Part shown: one piece after another, positions 1-6,544 of the stretch | Layout of the letters: every line of letters starts with the position of its first letter | How positions within the stretch are numbered: the stretch's first letter is position 1 | Source of the DNA: Chloroflexota bacterium | GTDB lineage: Bacteria; Chloroflexota; Anaerolineae; UBA1429 | Direction of reading: 5' to 3' | Length of the DNA stretch: 8,388 nucleotides | Assembly: GCA_012515695.1 (NCBI GenBank) | Contig: JAAYXX010000003.1 | Coordinates: 1 to 8,388, forward strand | Made by a program: the position numbers and the translations under genes | Notes under the pieces: model-generated | Seen by the model: only the letters and a program-made list of their open reading frames with translations | What the model was told of the DNA's origin: nothing | Database searches by the model: none

Positions 1-8
1 AAGACTCA

Positions 9-55
9 TCAACTGCCTATAGCTCTGCAATGGTCGGCACTGCCTCAACTGCCTA
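9..55. repeat. Short direct repeat TCAACTGCCTA, two copies
   Basis: TCAACTGCCTA occurs at 9-19 and again at 45-55, 36 bases apart start to start. The core ACTGCCT also occurs a third time at 39-45, touching the second copy. The copies lie about 100 bases upstream of the candidate -35 at 154, so they could be binding sites of a regulator. Chance repetition is also possible. Confidence 0.35.
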
Positions 56-153
56 CAAGCGTGCAGTCATAGCCGATAGAATAGCGCGGCTGCGAATCTT
101 GGCCGAGAGTGCGGCCCGTTTCAGGAACCTGCTACCGCTAGATCGCTTGCGGG

Positions 154-180
154 TTGACAGTCACCATAGTATCATATTAA
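154..180 (+). promoter_or_regulatory. Candidate sigma70-type promoter for the kinase-regulator operon
   Basis: TTGACA at 154-159 matches the -35 consensus exactly. The best -10 is TATTAA at 175-180, with a short 15-base spacer; a 17-base spacer gives only the poor TTAACG. If used, the transcript would carry a leader of about 160 bases before the kinase start at 349. The -35 is good and the -10 mediocre, so regulated or activator-dependent initiation is possible. Confidence 0.4.
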
Positions 181-227
181 CGTGACGAATAGCCTGATGC
201 GGCGGCATGTCGAGCAATACGTGATAC

Positions 228-260
228 ACAGGGGCCATGGTGACTACATCGTGGCCCTGT
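228..260 (+). promoter_or_regulatory. Hairpin in the putative leader of the kinase mRNA
   Basis: ACAGGGGCCA (228-237) pairs with TGGCCCTGT (252-260): nine base pairs with one bulged G, loop 238-251. No U-run follows, so it is not a canonical terminator. The CAGGGG in the left arm can alternatively pair with CCCCTG at 285-290, which itself can pair with CAGGGG at 321-326, so mutually exclusive folds are possible. No known riboswitch class is recognised. Confidence 0.35.
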
Positions 261-334
261 CCAACTCCAAACGAAACCGCTAGACCCCTGGCGCACACGC
301 GTCTCTCCCGCCATCGATAGCAGGGGTAGAACCT

Positions 335-339
335 GGGGG
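335..339 (+). promoter_or_regulatory. Shine-Dalgarno-like GGGGG that decides the kinase start
   Basis: A GGGGG run ends nine bases before the ATG at 349. The in-frame TTG at 340 directly abuts the run and leaves no spacer, so the ATG is the likelier start. Confidence 0.55.
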
Positions 340-348
340 TTGACCGCT

Positions 349-3300
349 ATGAACGAACATCGAACAATAACCAGACCGCCTGAACCGAGTTCGCGTTCCT
401 CTACGGCCAACGTGTTGCCCCAAGGCGCTTCTAGCGACGAGACGCGCGTCGAGCGCCGGCGGCGGATGTCCGATCCGTGGTGGCAAACCCTGAGCATATT
501 GCCGGTGTGCATGTTGTTGGCAGGCATCATCATCTTTAGCCTGATCAATTTCAGAGAACCCGTCCAGGCTCCCTTGCTGCTAACCATCCTGCTCACAACC
601 TTTTTCTGTGGCACATTCGGCTATACAGCCTACACCGCCGCAAGGGGCTTTGCGCTCACCGGGTCGCCCGGCAACATCTTTTTCGGCAGCGCGATGCTCG
701 TCTACAGCGGGGCCGCGTTGATGGCCGCCTATGGCATGAACAGGCCCGAAAGTGCCAACGCGAGCATCACCGCCTTTAGCATCAGCACCGCCCTGAGCGG
801 CATCCTGCACGTAGTCGGCGCAGTCAGCACATCGGCTCGCTTTGGCCTGCGCCGCATAGATAAAAACAGAATACAAAGGTTGGTCCTGGCAGGCGTGGGC
901 AGCGCGCTGGCTATCCTAGCAATCGTCGCCACCTCCTACCGGGGCCTGCTGACAGCCTTTTACACTCCGTGGGGCAGCCCCACCCAGTGCCTGCGGATCA
1001 TACAAGGCGCAACGGTGGGCCTGTTCGCCCTCTCGACCTTGTTCTTTATCCGGTTCTACCTCATCCGCCGTGCGATGTTCTTTTACTGGTACGCTCTGGC
1101 CCTGGCCCTGCTCACGGTGGGCCTGTTCGGGATCATGCTGGGCAAGGGATACACCAGCGCGCTCAGTTGGGCCGGGCACGTGGCGCAATACCTGAGCGCC
1201 CCCTATGTGATCATCGCCTATCTGTGGGTGGGCAAAAGCGCGCGCGGCCAGGATATCCCTGTGGGGCGTGCGCTGGACCGCTTTTTCCGAGAGGCCACTG
1301 CCAACTATCAGGCCCTCGTAGAAACCGCAACCGACGCCATCATCTCCTTCGACCACGAAGGGCGCATTCTATTATGGAATTCGGCAGCCGAGCGCATGTT
1401 CGGGTTCGATGCCGCCGAGGCGCTCGCTTCGCCTCTGGCCTGGCTGATCGTGCCCGACGACCGATGGGTCAACATGCACCACAATCTGGCCCGCCTTTTG
1501 CAGGATCAACGCAACGCTTTCATCGACCAAACCCTGGAGACAACTGCCCGCCGCAAGAACGGCGACTTGTTTCCCGTCGAGATTTCGGCTTCCGCCCGGC
1601 GCACCCCTGACGGGTGGATCGGCACCTGCATCGTGCGCGACGTCACCGACCGCAAACGGGCGGAGGACGCCCTGCAAAAAAGCGAGCAACAACTGCGTAA
1701 CTTGATCGAGTTCTCCACCGACGGGATTACGATGATCAACGAGTCGGGAGCCATCATCGAGTGGAACCGGGGAATGGAGCAGATTACCGGAGTCAAACGT
1801 CGGGAAGTGCTGGGGCGCTCTATCTGGGAGATTCAACTGGCAACCGCCCCCGTTGAACAGCCCACCGGCCCCGGCTTTCTGGAGCACATCCAGCAGCAAA
1901 CCCTGGCCCTGCACCAGACGGGCAAGTCTTCCCAGGTGCACTCGCTGGGAGAACACGACATCTTGCGTTCTGACGGAACATCGCGTACGATTCAGTCTGT
2001 TACGTTTCCCATCCGCTCTGAACAAGGGTGGATGGTGGGCGGCATCATTCGCGATATCACCGAGCAGCGCGAGCTACTGCGCGAGGTGCAGGCCCAGCGA
2101 CAACACGCAGAACAGTTGGCCCAGGCCCTTGCCAAAGAGCGCGACATCCTGCACACGATCATGGAGAATACCCAGGCGTTCCTGGCCTACCTGGACCTGG
2201 ACTTTCATTGCGTGCAAACCAACTCGGCCTTTGTGCGTAACTCGGGGTACACACAAGACGAACTGTTTGAACATAGCTATTTCGACCTGTTCCCCGACTC
2301 GAACATGCGGGCCATCTTTGAGCAGGTGCGCGATACCGGGCAGGGAGTGCGCTTTGAGGCCCAGCCCTATGTCTTTGCCAACCAACCCGAGCGCGGCGTG
2401 ACTTATTGGGATTGGACGCTGGTTCCCATTCGCAACGACCACAACGGGATGGAAAGCCTGGTGCTATCGCTGCTGGATGTGACCGAGCGCGAGCGCGCCC
2501 GCGCCGAACTGAGCCAGCATCGCGACCACCTGGAAGAAGAGGTGGCTGCGCGCACCGCCGAATTGACAACGATGAACACCCGGCTGGAGCAGGAAATCGC
2601 CGAGCGCAAGCGGGTAGAACAGGCCCTCCGTGAAACTGTGGCACGCCTGGAAACGGTCAACGAGCGGCTGATCGCCCTGAACCGCGTCGGGGTTCGGGCG
2701 CAAGAAGCCTTTGTCGTGGATGACCTCTGCGCTGTAGTCGCCGAGGAACTGGACAAGCTGGGGCTGCACTTTGCTATCCTGCTTCAGCAGGAAAAGGATG
2801 GGTTTGCCATCCAACATACGTCACTCGCCGACGAGTGGCAGGCGGCAGCCAGTGAGCTGTTCTTCCAGCATCCGTGGAGCGCATCGCTACTAGCGAACGC
2901 CCCCTTGCCGCAAGAGTCAATGGGAGCGTACAAGTCGATTTATCTTGTCGAGCCAGTGCGGGCGCTGGCCGAGCAATTGGGCCAGGGTTGTAGCCCTCAA
3001 TTGCGCGAGTTGGCAGCAACAGCGCAAATCTCTCGCATGATCATGGCCCCCATGCTGACACAGGAACGCCTGGTCGGCCTGCTGGCCATCTGGTCCCGCG
3101 AGTTGCGAGAGGATGATATCCCGGCGATTACCGCCTTTGCCAACAAGATTGCAGTCTCTATCGAGAACGCTCGACTGTTCGAGACCACTCAGAAACAAAA
3201 TGAACAGTTGCGCGCCCTGAGCGCCAAGCTGGCCGACGCCGAGGAGATCGAACGCCGCATGATATCCCGCGAACTGCACGACCAGGTGGGGCAAAACCTG

Positions 3301-3858
3301 ACAGCCCTGGGCCTCAACTTGAGCCTGCTCAGCGCGCAGCTTCCAGAAGACTGCCGGGCTACCTTTGCGCCCCGCCTGAGCGATTCGCAATCCTTGGTGC
3401 AAAAAACCACCGCCCAGGTGCGTAACCTGATGGCCGACCTGCGCCCGCCAGTGCTGGATGACTATGGCCTGATGGCCGCGCTCCGTTGGCATGGTGAACG
3501 CTTTTCCGAGCGAACGGGTATCACTGTCACCGTGATGGGCGAAGACCCTACGCCCCGCCTGCCGGATCGAGTAGAGATTGCGCTGTTTCGCATCGCACAA
3601 GAAGCCCTGGTCAACGTGGCCAAACACGCCCAGGCCCAGGAGGTAGTCTTGGGATTGGAGGTGGAGGATACGATAATGCGGCTGATAATAGCTGACGATG
3701 GTGTTGGCTTCGACCCAACACAAACCGATGAAATGCACAGACGCCCCGGATGGGGATTAGTCAGTATGACCGAGCGCGCCGAAGGAGTGGGGGGACATTG
3801 TGATATCCGGTCAATCCCCGGAAAGGGAACGCGCATCATAGTGGAGGTACAACGATGA
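349..3858 (+). CDS. Membrane-bound hybrid-sensor histidine kinase (8 TM, PAS x3, GAF, HisKA_3/HATPase)
   Basis: A 1169-residue NarX/DegS-class sensor kinase that autophosphorylates a histidine and passes the phosphate to the regulator encoded next. Approximate order from the ATG: hydrophilic N-terminus 1-45; about eight hydrophobic segments 46-295, MASE3-like in arrangement with a GH pair near 276; PAS1 317-437 ending DVTDRKRAEDAL; PAS2 445-575; PAS3 597-715; coiled coil 715-772; GAF 773-945; HisKA_3 964-1035 with motif RELHDQVGQNL, phospho-acceptor His977 and DxxxQ phosphatase motif; HATPase 1073-1169 with N box E1085/N1089, G1 box DDGVG near 1117 and G2 box GWGL near 1134. All catalytic motifs look intact. 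No receiver domain is present, so despite its many input modules it is not a phosphorelay hybrid. The stop overlaps the next ATG (ATGA), implying translational coupling. The signal is unknown. The PAS and GAF domains show no obvious haem or Fe-S ligand pattern. Confidence 0.93.
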   Translation: MNEHRTITRPPEPSSRSSTANVLPQGASSDETRVERRRRMSDPWWQTLSILPVCMLLAGIIIFSLINFREPVQAPLLLTILLTTFFCGTFGYTAYTAARGFALTGSPGNIFFGSAMLVYSGAALMAAYGMNRPESANASITAFSISTALSGILHVVGAVSTSARFGLRRIDKNRIQRLVLAGVGSALAILAIVATSYRGLLTAFYTPWGSPTQCLRIIQGATVGLFALSTLFFIRFYLIRRAMFFYWYALALALLTVGLFGIMLGKGYTSALSWAGHVAQYLSAPYVIIAYLWVGKSARGQDIPVGRALDRFFREATANYQALVETATDAIISFDHEGRILLWNSAAERMFGFDAAEALASPLAWLIVPDDRWVNMHHNLARLLQDQRNAFIDQTLETTARRKNGDLFPVEISASARRTPDGWIGTCIVRDVTDRKRAEDALQKSEQQLRNLIEFSTDGITMINESGAIIEWNRGMEQITGVKRREVLGRSIWEIQLATAPVEQPTGPGFLEHIQQQTLALHQTGKSSQVHSLGEHDILRSDGTSRTIQSVTFPIRSEQGWMVGGIIRDITEQRELLREVQAQRQHAEQLAQALAKERDILHTIMENTQAFLAYLDLDFHCVQTNSAFVRNSGYTQDELFEHSYFDLFPDSNMRAIFEQVRDTGQGVRFEAQPYVFANQPERGVTYWDWTLVPIRNDHNGMESLVLSLLDVTERERARAELSQHRDHLEEEVAARTAELTTMNTRLEQEIAERKRVEQALRETVARLETVNERLIALNRVGVRAQEAFVVDDLCAVVAEELDKLGLHFAILLQQEKDGFAIQHTSLADEWQAAASELFFQHPWSASLLANAPLPQESMGAYKSIYLVEPVRALAEQLGQGCSPQLRELAATAQISRMIMAPMLTQERLVGLLAIWSRELREDDIPAITAFANKIAVSIENARLFETTQKQNEQLRALSAKLADAEEIERRMISRELHDQVGQNLTALGLNLSLLSAQLPEDCRATFAPRLSDSQSLVQKTTAQVRNLMADLRPPVLDDYGLMAALRWHGERFSERTGITVTVMGEDPTPRLPDRVEIALFRIAQEALVNVAKHAQAQEVVLGLEVEDTIMRLIIADDGVGFDPTQTDEMHRRPGWGLVSMTERAEGVGGHCDIRSIPGKGTRIIVEVQR

Positions 3859-4508
3859 CCATCAGAGTCTTTGTGGCGGACGACCACGCTATTGTGCGCG
3901 ATGGTTTGCGCTCGCTGTTAGCTGCCCAGCCAGATATCGAGGTGGTGGGCGATGCCTCCAATGGACGCGATGCCGTGCGTGAGGTGAGCAAAGTCGCCCC
4001 CGATGTCGTAATCATGGATATTGCCATGCCCGTTCTGAACGGCATCGAAGCCGCCCGGCAAGTCCATGAGGAACTCCCCGAAACCAAGATTATCTTTCTC
4101 TCCATGCACTCGACCACGGAGCATATCTTTCGCGCCTTGCAGGCGGGCGCGCGCGGTTACCTGCTAAAGGAATCCGCCGGTGTGCAGGTGGTGGACGCCG
4201 TGCGCTCGGTGTACGCAGACCGCCTGTACCTCAGCCCGAGCATCTCGGAGAAGGTCATCGAGGGATACATTAATCATCACGAGACCGCAGAGGAAAAAAG
4301 CCCGCTGGATAGCCTCAGCCCCCGCGAGCGGGAAATCCTGCAACTGGTGGTGGAGGGCAAGTCTAGCGTCGAAATCGCTGAAATCCTGGTGCTGTCGCCC
4401 AAGACGGTGGAAACCTACCGAAGCCGCATGATGCAAAAACTGGGTATCAACGATCTGCCCGCGCTCGTTCGGTTTGCCATCCAGCACAGCCTGACCCCGC
4501 TGGAATAG
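3855..4508 (+). CDS. NarL/FixJ-family response regulator with LuxR-type HTH
   Basis: A 217-residue cytoplasmic DNA-binding regulator, the expected partner of the kinase just upstream. The receiver domain (about 3-120) has acidic pocket D9/D10, phospho-acceptor D55 in the segment VIMDIAMP, switch residue S83 in FLSMHS, and conserved K105 in GYLLKES. A short linker leads to the LuxR/GerE helix-turn-helix (about 152-207), with LSPREREIL and the recognition region SPKTVETYRSRMMQKLGI. Length and order are standard for the family and no key residue is missing. Its ATG lies inside the kinase stop region (4-base overlap), so both are probably made from one mRNA in a coupled way. HisKA_3 kinases normally pair with NarL-type regulators, which supports the pairing. 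Target genes cannot be read from this window; no obvious palindromic NarL-like site array was noticed. Confidence 0.95.
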   Translation: MTIRVFVADDHAIVRDGLRSLLAAQPDIEVVGDASNGRDAVREVSKVAPDVVIMDIAMPVLNGIEAARQVHEELPETKIIFLSMHSTTEHIFRALQAGARGYLLKESAGVQVVDAVRSVYADRLYLSPSISEKVIEGYINHHETAEEKSPLDSLSPREREILQLVVEGKSSVEIAEILVLSPKTVETYRSRMMQKLGINDLPALVRFAIQHSLTPLE

Positions 4509-4531
4509 CCAACCACCCATCAGATAGCGTC

Positions 4532-4577
4532 ATCCCCGCGACCAGGCCCCTTCGCCCACGCCTTGGTCGCGCGGGAT
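4532..4577 (+). terminator. Strong hairpin between response regulator and amidohydrolase genes
   Basis: ATCCCCGCGACCA (4532-4544) pairs with TGGTCGCGCGGGAT (4564-4577): thirteen base pairs with a single bulged G, and a 19-base loop (4545-4563). It begins 24 bases after the regulator stop. No T-run follows, so it is not a textbook intrinsic terminator; it may be a weak terminator, an mRNA 3'-end stabiliser, or a processing site between operon halves. Confidence 0.45.
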
Positions 4578-4620
4578 CACTCCATACCCGGTTGCCCAAG
4601 GCCGCCAAAGGAGAACGCTC

Positions 4621-5532
4621 ATGCTCATCATTGATATGCACGCTCACATCGGCGATCTGCGCATGCGCCCCGACGAACCGGGCCGCCCCGTCACCTGGGA
4701 GAACCTGCTGGCCCGCCTGGATGCGGAGGGTATCACCAAGGCGGCCATGCTGCCGGTCTACAACTCGTCACCCGAAGGCGCGCCGCCCGGCGTGGCCCTG
4801 CTCGATGGGCGCATGTCCGTCCACGATCAGGTAATTGACGCGGGGCGCTACCCCGACCGAATCATCCCCTTTGGGAATATGGACCCGCGCTGGCTGGATA
4901 ACAACCCGCACACCGATTTCACGCCCCTGCTAGACTGGTTCATCGACCACGGCTGCCGGGGCATCGGCGAAGTCACCGCCCGGCTGCCGTTTGATGATCC
5001 GCGAGTCATCAATATGTTTCGCCAGTGCGGCGAGCGGGGCCTGTTGGTAACTATCGAGAGCGCCGGGATGCAGGCCGGGACGTATGGCCTGCAAGACGAG
5101 CCAAACATGCCCCGGCTGGAGCGGCTGCTGCAGGCCGCCCCGCAAACGCTCATCATCGCCCACGGCCCCGGCTTTTGGGCCGAGATGGCCGCCAACGTGT
5201 CCCCCGCCGACAAGTGGGCCTACCCCGATGGCCCCATCGAGCAGGAGGGGGCTGCCTGGCGGCTGCTGCGCGCCTACCCCAACCTGTACGCCGACCTCTC
5301 GGCCCACAGCGGGTACAACGCCATCACCCGCGACGCCCCGGCTGGTGCCCGCTTCCTGAACGAATTTCAGGACAAGCTGCTCTTTGGCACCGATATTTGC
5401 TTTGACGACTCGCCGCAGCGCGGCATACACCAACGCTACCTCACCAGCCTGCTGGAGCAAGGGGCGCTCTCGGAAAGTGCTTATGTCAAGATCATGGGCG
5501 CAAACGCCGCCCGCCTGCTGGACATAGACTAG
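4621..5532 (+). CDS. Amidohydrolase-superfamily (Amidohydro_2-like) metal-dependent hydrolase
   Basis: A 303-residue protein without a signal peptide, probably a cytoplasmic TIM-barrel hydrolase. Visible superfamily landmarks: strand-1 HxH as DMHAHIG (H7, H9), strand-4 glutamate in GIGEV (E117), strand-6 histidine in LIIAHGPGFWAEMA (H181), strand-8 aspartate in LLFGTDICFDD (D258), and the C-terminal GANAARLL helix. The stretches YPNLYADLSAHSGYNAITRD and GPGFWAEM belong to a recognisable subgroup found in several bacterial phyla; I know of no fixed substrate for it. The strand-5 position, normally histidine, appears as glutamate in the segment LLVTIESAG (E146). The start is well supported: AAAGGAGA at 4607-4614, with GGAG seven bases before the ATG. 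It follows the regulator gene by 112 bases with a hairpin between, so co-transcription is uncertain. Family is fairly sure, reaction unknown. Confidence 0.85.
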   Translation: MLIIDMHAHIGDLRMRPDEPGRPVTWENLLARLDAEGITKAAMLPVYNSSPEGAPPGVALLDGRMSVHDQVIDAGRYPDRIIPFGNMDPRWLDNNPHTDFTPLLDWFIDHGCRGIGEVTARLPFDDPRVINMFRQCGERGLLVTIESAGMQAGTYGLQDEPNMPRLERLLQAAPQTLIIAHGPGFWAEMAANVSPADKWAYPDGPIEQEGAAWRLLRAYPNLYADLSAHSGYNAITRDAPAGARFLNEFQDKLLFGTDICFDDSPQRGIHQRYLTSLLEQGALSESAYVKIMGANAARLLDID

Positions 5533-5577
5533 CCCGCAGACGGCAGCCGGTTCGGCATACTGGACAGCAGCCGCGCC

Positions 5578-5607
5578 TTGACGCCCACGCTGCTTGTCGG
5601 CCATAAT
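5578..5607 (+). promoter_or_regulatory. Sigma70-like promoter for the 2H-phosphoesterase gene
   Basis: TTGACG (5578-5583) and CATAAT (5602-5607), each five of six to consensus, are separated by 18 bases. The promoter sits in the 148-base gap after the amidohydrolase gene and would start transcription near 5614, giving a leader of about 65 bases. This argues that the downstream gene can be expressed independently of the genes before it. Confidence 0.6.
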
Positions 5608-5640
5608 GGGCGCGTCCGAATAGGACACTCTATCTTCCAA

Positions 5641-5664
5641 CCCGGCAGTCCGTTGAGCGCCGGG
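5641..5664 (+). promoter_or_regulatory. Short stem overlapping the ribosome-binding region of the 2H gene
   Basis: CCCGGC (5641-5646) can pair with GCCGGG (5659-5664) around a 12-base loop. The right arm includes the start of the GGGGGA run (5662-5667), the only purine-rich Shine-Dalgarno candidate before the ATG at 5681. That run is rather far from the start (13 bases). The stem is followed by six A residues on the plus strand, so it is not a plus-strand terminator. It could lower translation. Confidence 0.3.
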
Positions 5665-5680
5665 GGAAAAAAGCGCGCAG

Positions 5681-6385
5681 ATGCCCCTTACCTATCGCCA
5701 GTTACAAGAACGCATCATCAACCGATTGCGCCTGCTCCCTGGCGCAATCACACAGCCGGAGCTTCCCGCAGACCACGACTATGCTCAGGACCCGGCGATG
5801 GCCCTGACCTCGGTGGTTTTCTTGCCCCCTCCCCTGGCGCGAGACATCCAGCGTGCAGTTATCGCGCCGCTGCAACTCATGGAACCCCAGCACTACTACT
5901 ATCCGCCCGAAGCCATGCACCTGACCATCAAGAACGTGTGCGCGCCACACGACCCGCCCCTGTATAGCGACGCAGATGTCCAGCGCGCCCATCAGGTCTT
6001 GGCGCAAGTAACCGCGCAACATGCCCCGTTTGTGTTCACACTGGAGCAGGTGGTGGCCCTGACCGGAAGCGTGTGCCTGATCGGCTATGGCGACGAGCAA
6101 TATCGCGAGTTGGTGCTAGACCTGCGGACCGGGCTGCAACGCCTGGGGATGCCGGAGGACGCTCGCCTCGCCTCCGCCGAGGTGTTCTTTGGCAACGTCA
6201 CCCTCTGCCGCTATGGGTGCGCCCCATCGGATGGCCTGCTGCGGGCCATCACGGAACGCGCCTATAGCTACCGGGCAGACTTGCGCGTCGAGGTGATCCA
6301 CCTCATCACCTGCAATCGTGCCTGTGCCCCCGCCTCGCGCCGCCTCTTGTACGCCTATCGGCTGGGCGAGGGTAGCATCACATAG
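5681..6385 (+). CDS. 2H-phosphoesterase (LigT / 2'-5' RNA ligase-like) protein with one histidine motif altered
   Basis: A 234-residue soluble protein with no signal peptide or membrane segment. The first half ends in AMHLTIKNV (H80), fitting the HxT/S motif of the 2H superfamily, which cleaves 2',3'-cyclic or 2'-5' phosphodiester bonds in RNA and nucleotides. A second copy of the motif is expected about 90 residues later. There the sequence reads FFGNVTLCRYG, with Asn172 (codon AAC, 6194-6196) where the catalytic histidine should stand. The surrounding pattern (hydrophobic, then V-T-L) is preserved. The size and two-lobed layout match the family. It has its own promoter upstream and converges with the Rrf2 gene downstream. 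It may be a divergent subgroup, a non-catalytic binding protein, or have a displaced second histidine. Superfamily moderately confident; activity uncertain. Confidence 0.72.
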   Translation: MPLTYRQLQERIINRLRLLPGAITQPELPADHDYAQDPAMALTSVVFLPPPLARDIQRAVIAPLQLMEPQHYYYPPEAMHLTIKNVCAPHDPPLYSDADVQRAHQVLAQVTAQHAPFVFTLEQVVALTGSVCLIGYGDEQYRELVLDLRTGLQRLGMPEDARLASAEVFFGNVTLCRYGCAPSDGLLRAITERAYSYRADLRVEVIHLITCNRACAPASRRLLYAYRLGEGSIT

Positions 6386-6481
6386 GGCACGGCTTCCATA
6401 CCGCGCAGGGCGCTATACCTGACGGGGGTAGGGTAATCCTTCGCAAGCCCAAACGGAACAGGGGTCCGGTGTGTGGATTTT

Positions 6482-6510
6482 GGCGCGGCGGCAGCGGGGA
6501 AAGCCGCGCC
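6482..6510. terminator. GC-rich hairpin between convergent genes, possible two-way terminator
   Basis: GGCGCGGC (6482-6489) and GCCGCGCC (6503-6510) form a perfect 8-bp stem with a 13-base loop. It lies in the 159-base gap between the 2H gene (plus) and the rrf2-type gene (minus), where a shared terminator is expected. Flanking T content is modest (TTTT at 6478-6481 lies to its left; TCGCTCTCATT follows on the right), so termination strength is unclear. I see nothing else in this gap. Confidence 0.45.
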
Positions 6511-6544
6511 TCGCTCTCATTGCAAGTAGCCTGAACGCGCTCGC

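Larger units (their letters stand above)
1..348. other. Leader region upstream of the sensor kinase gene, no convincing gene
   Basis: About 350 bases without a supported gene. Frame 3 on the plus strand stays open from the left edge to a TGA at 183-185 (about 60 codons, internal ATG at 30). It could be the tail of an upstream gene, but its third-position GC is clearly lower than in the neighbouring genes and I recognise no motif. The stretch also holds an 11-base direct repeat (9-19 and 45-55), an exact TTGACA at 154-159, and hairpin-forming sequences at 228-260 and 284-327. The most economical reading is a 3' flank of something upstream followed by the promoter and leader of the kinase gene. 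Confidence 0.5.

Noticed and set aside
340..348. TTG at 340 as start of the kinase
   Set aside because: It touches the GGGGG run and leaves no spacing for ribosome binding; the ATG at 349 is nine bases from it.
177..614. Minus-strand open frame of 145 codons over the leader and kinase N-terminus
   Set aside because: No family signature; overlaps the transmembrane-coding part of the kinase and its leader.
2917..3738. Minus-strand open frame of 273 codons inside the kinase gene
   Set aside because: It is antisense to the intact GAF, HisKA_3 and HATPase domains, has no recognisable motif, and is the usual mirror frame of a GC-rich gene.
4930..5640. Minus-strand open frame of 236 codons across the amidohydrolase gene
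   Set aside because: It lies opposite a gene with clear catalytic motifs; its product is low-complexity Gly/Val/Ala without family signature.
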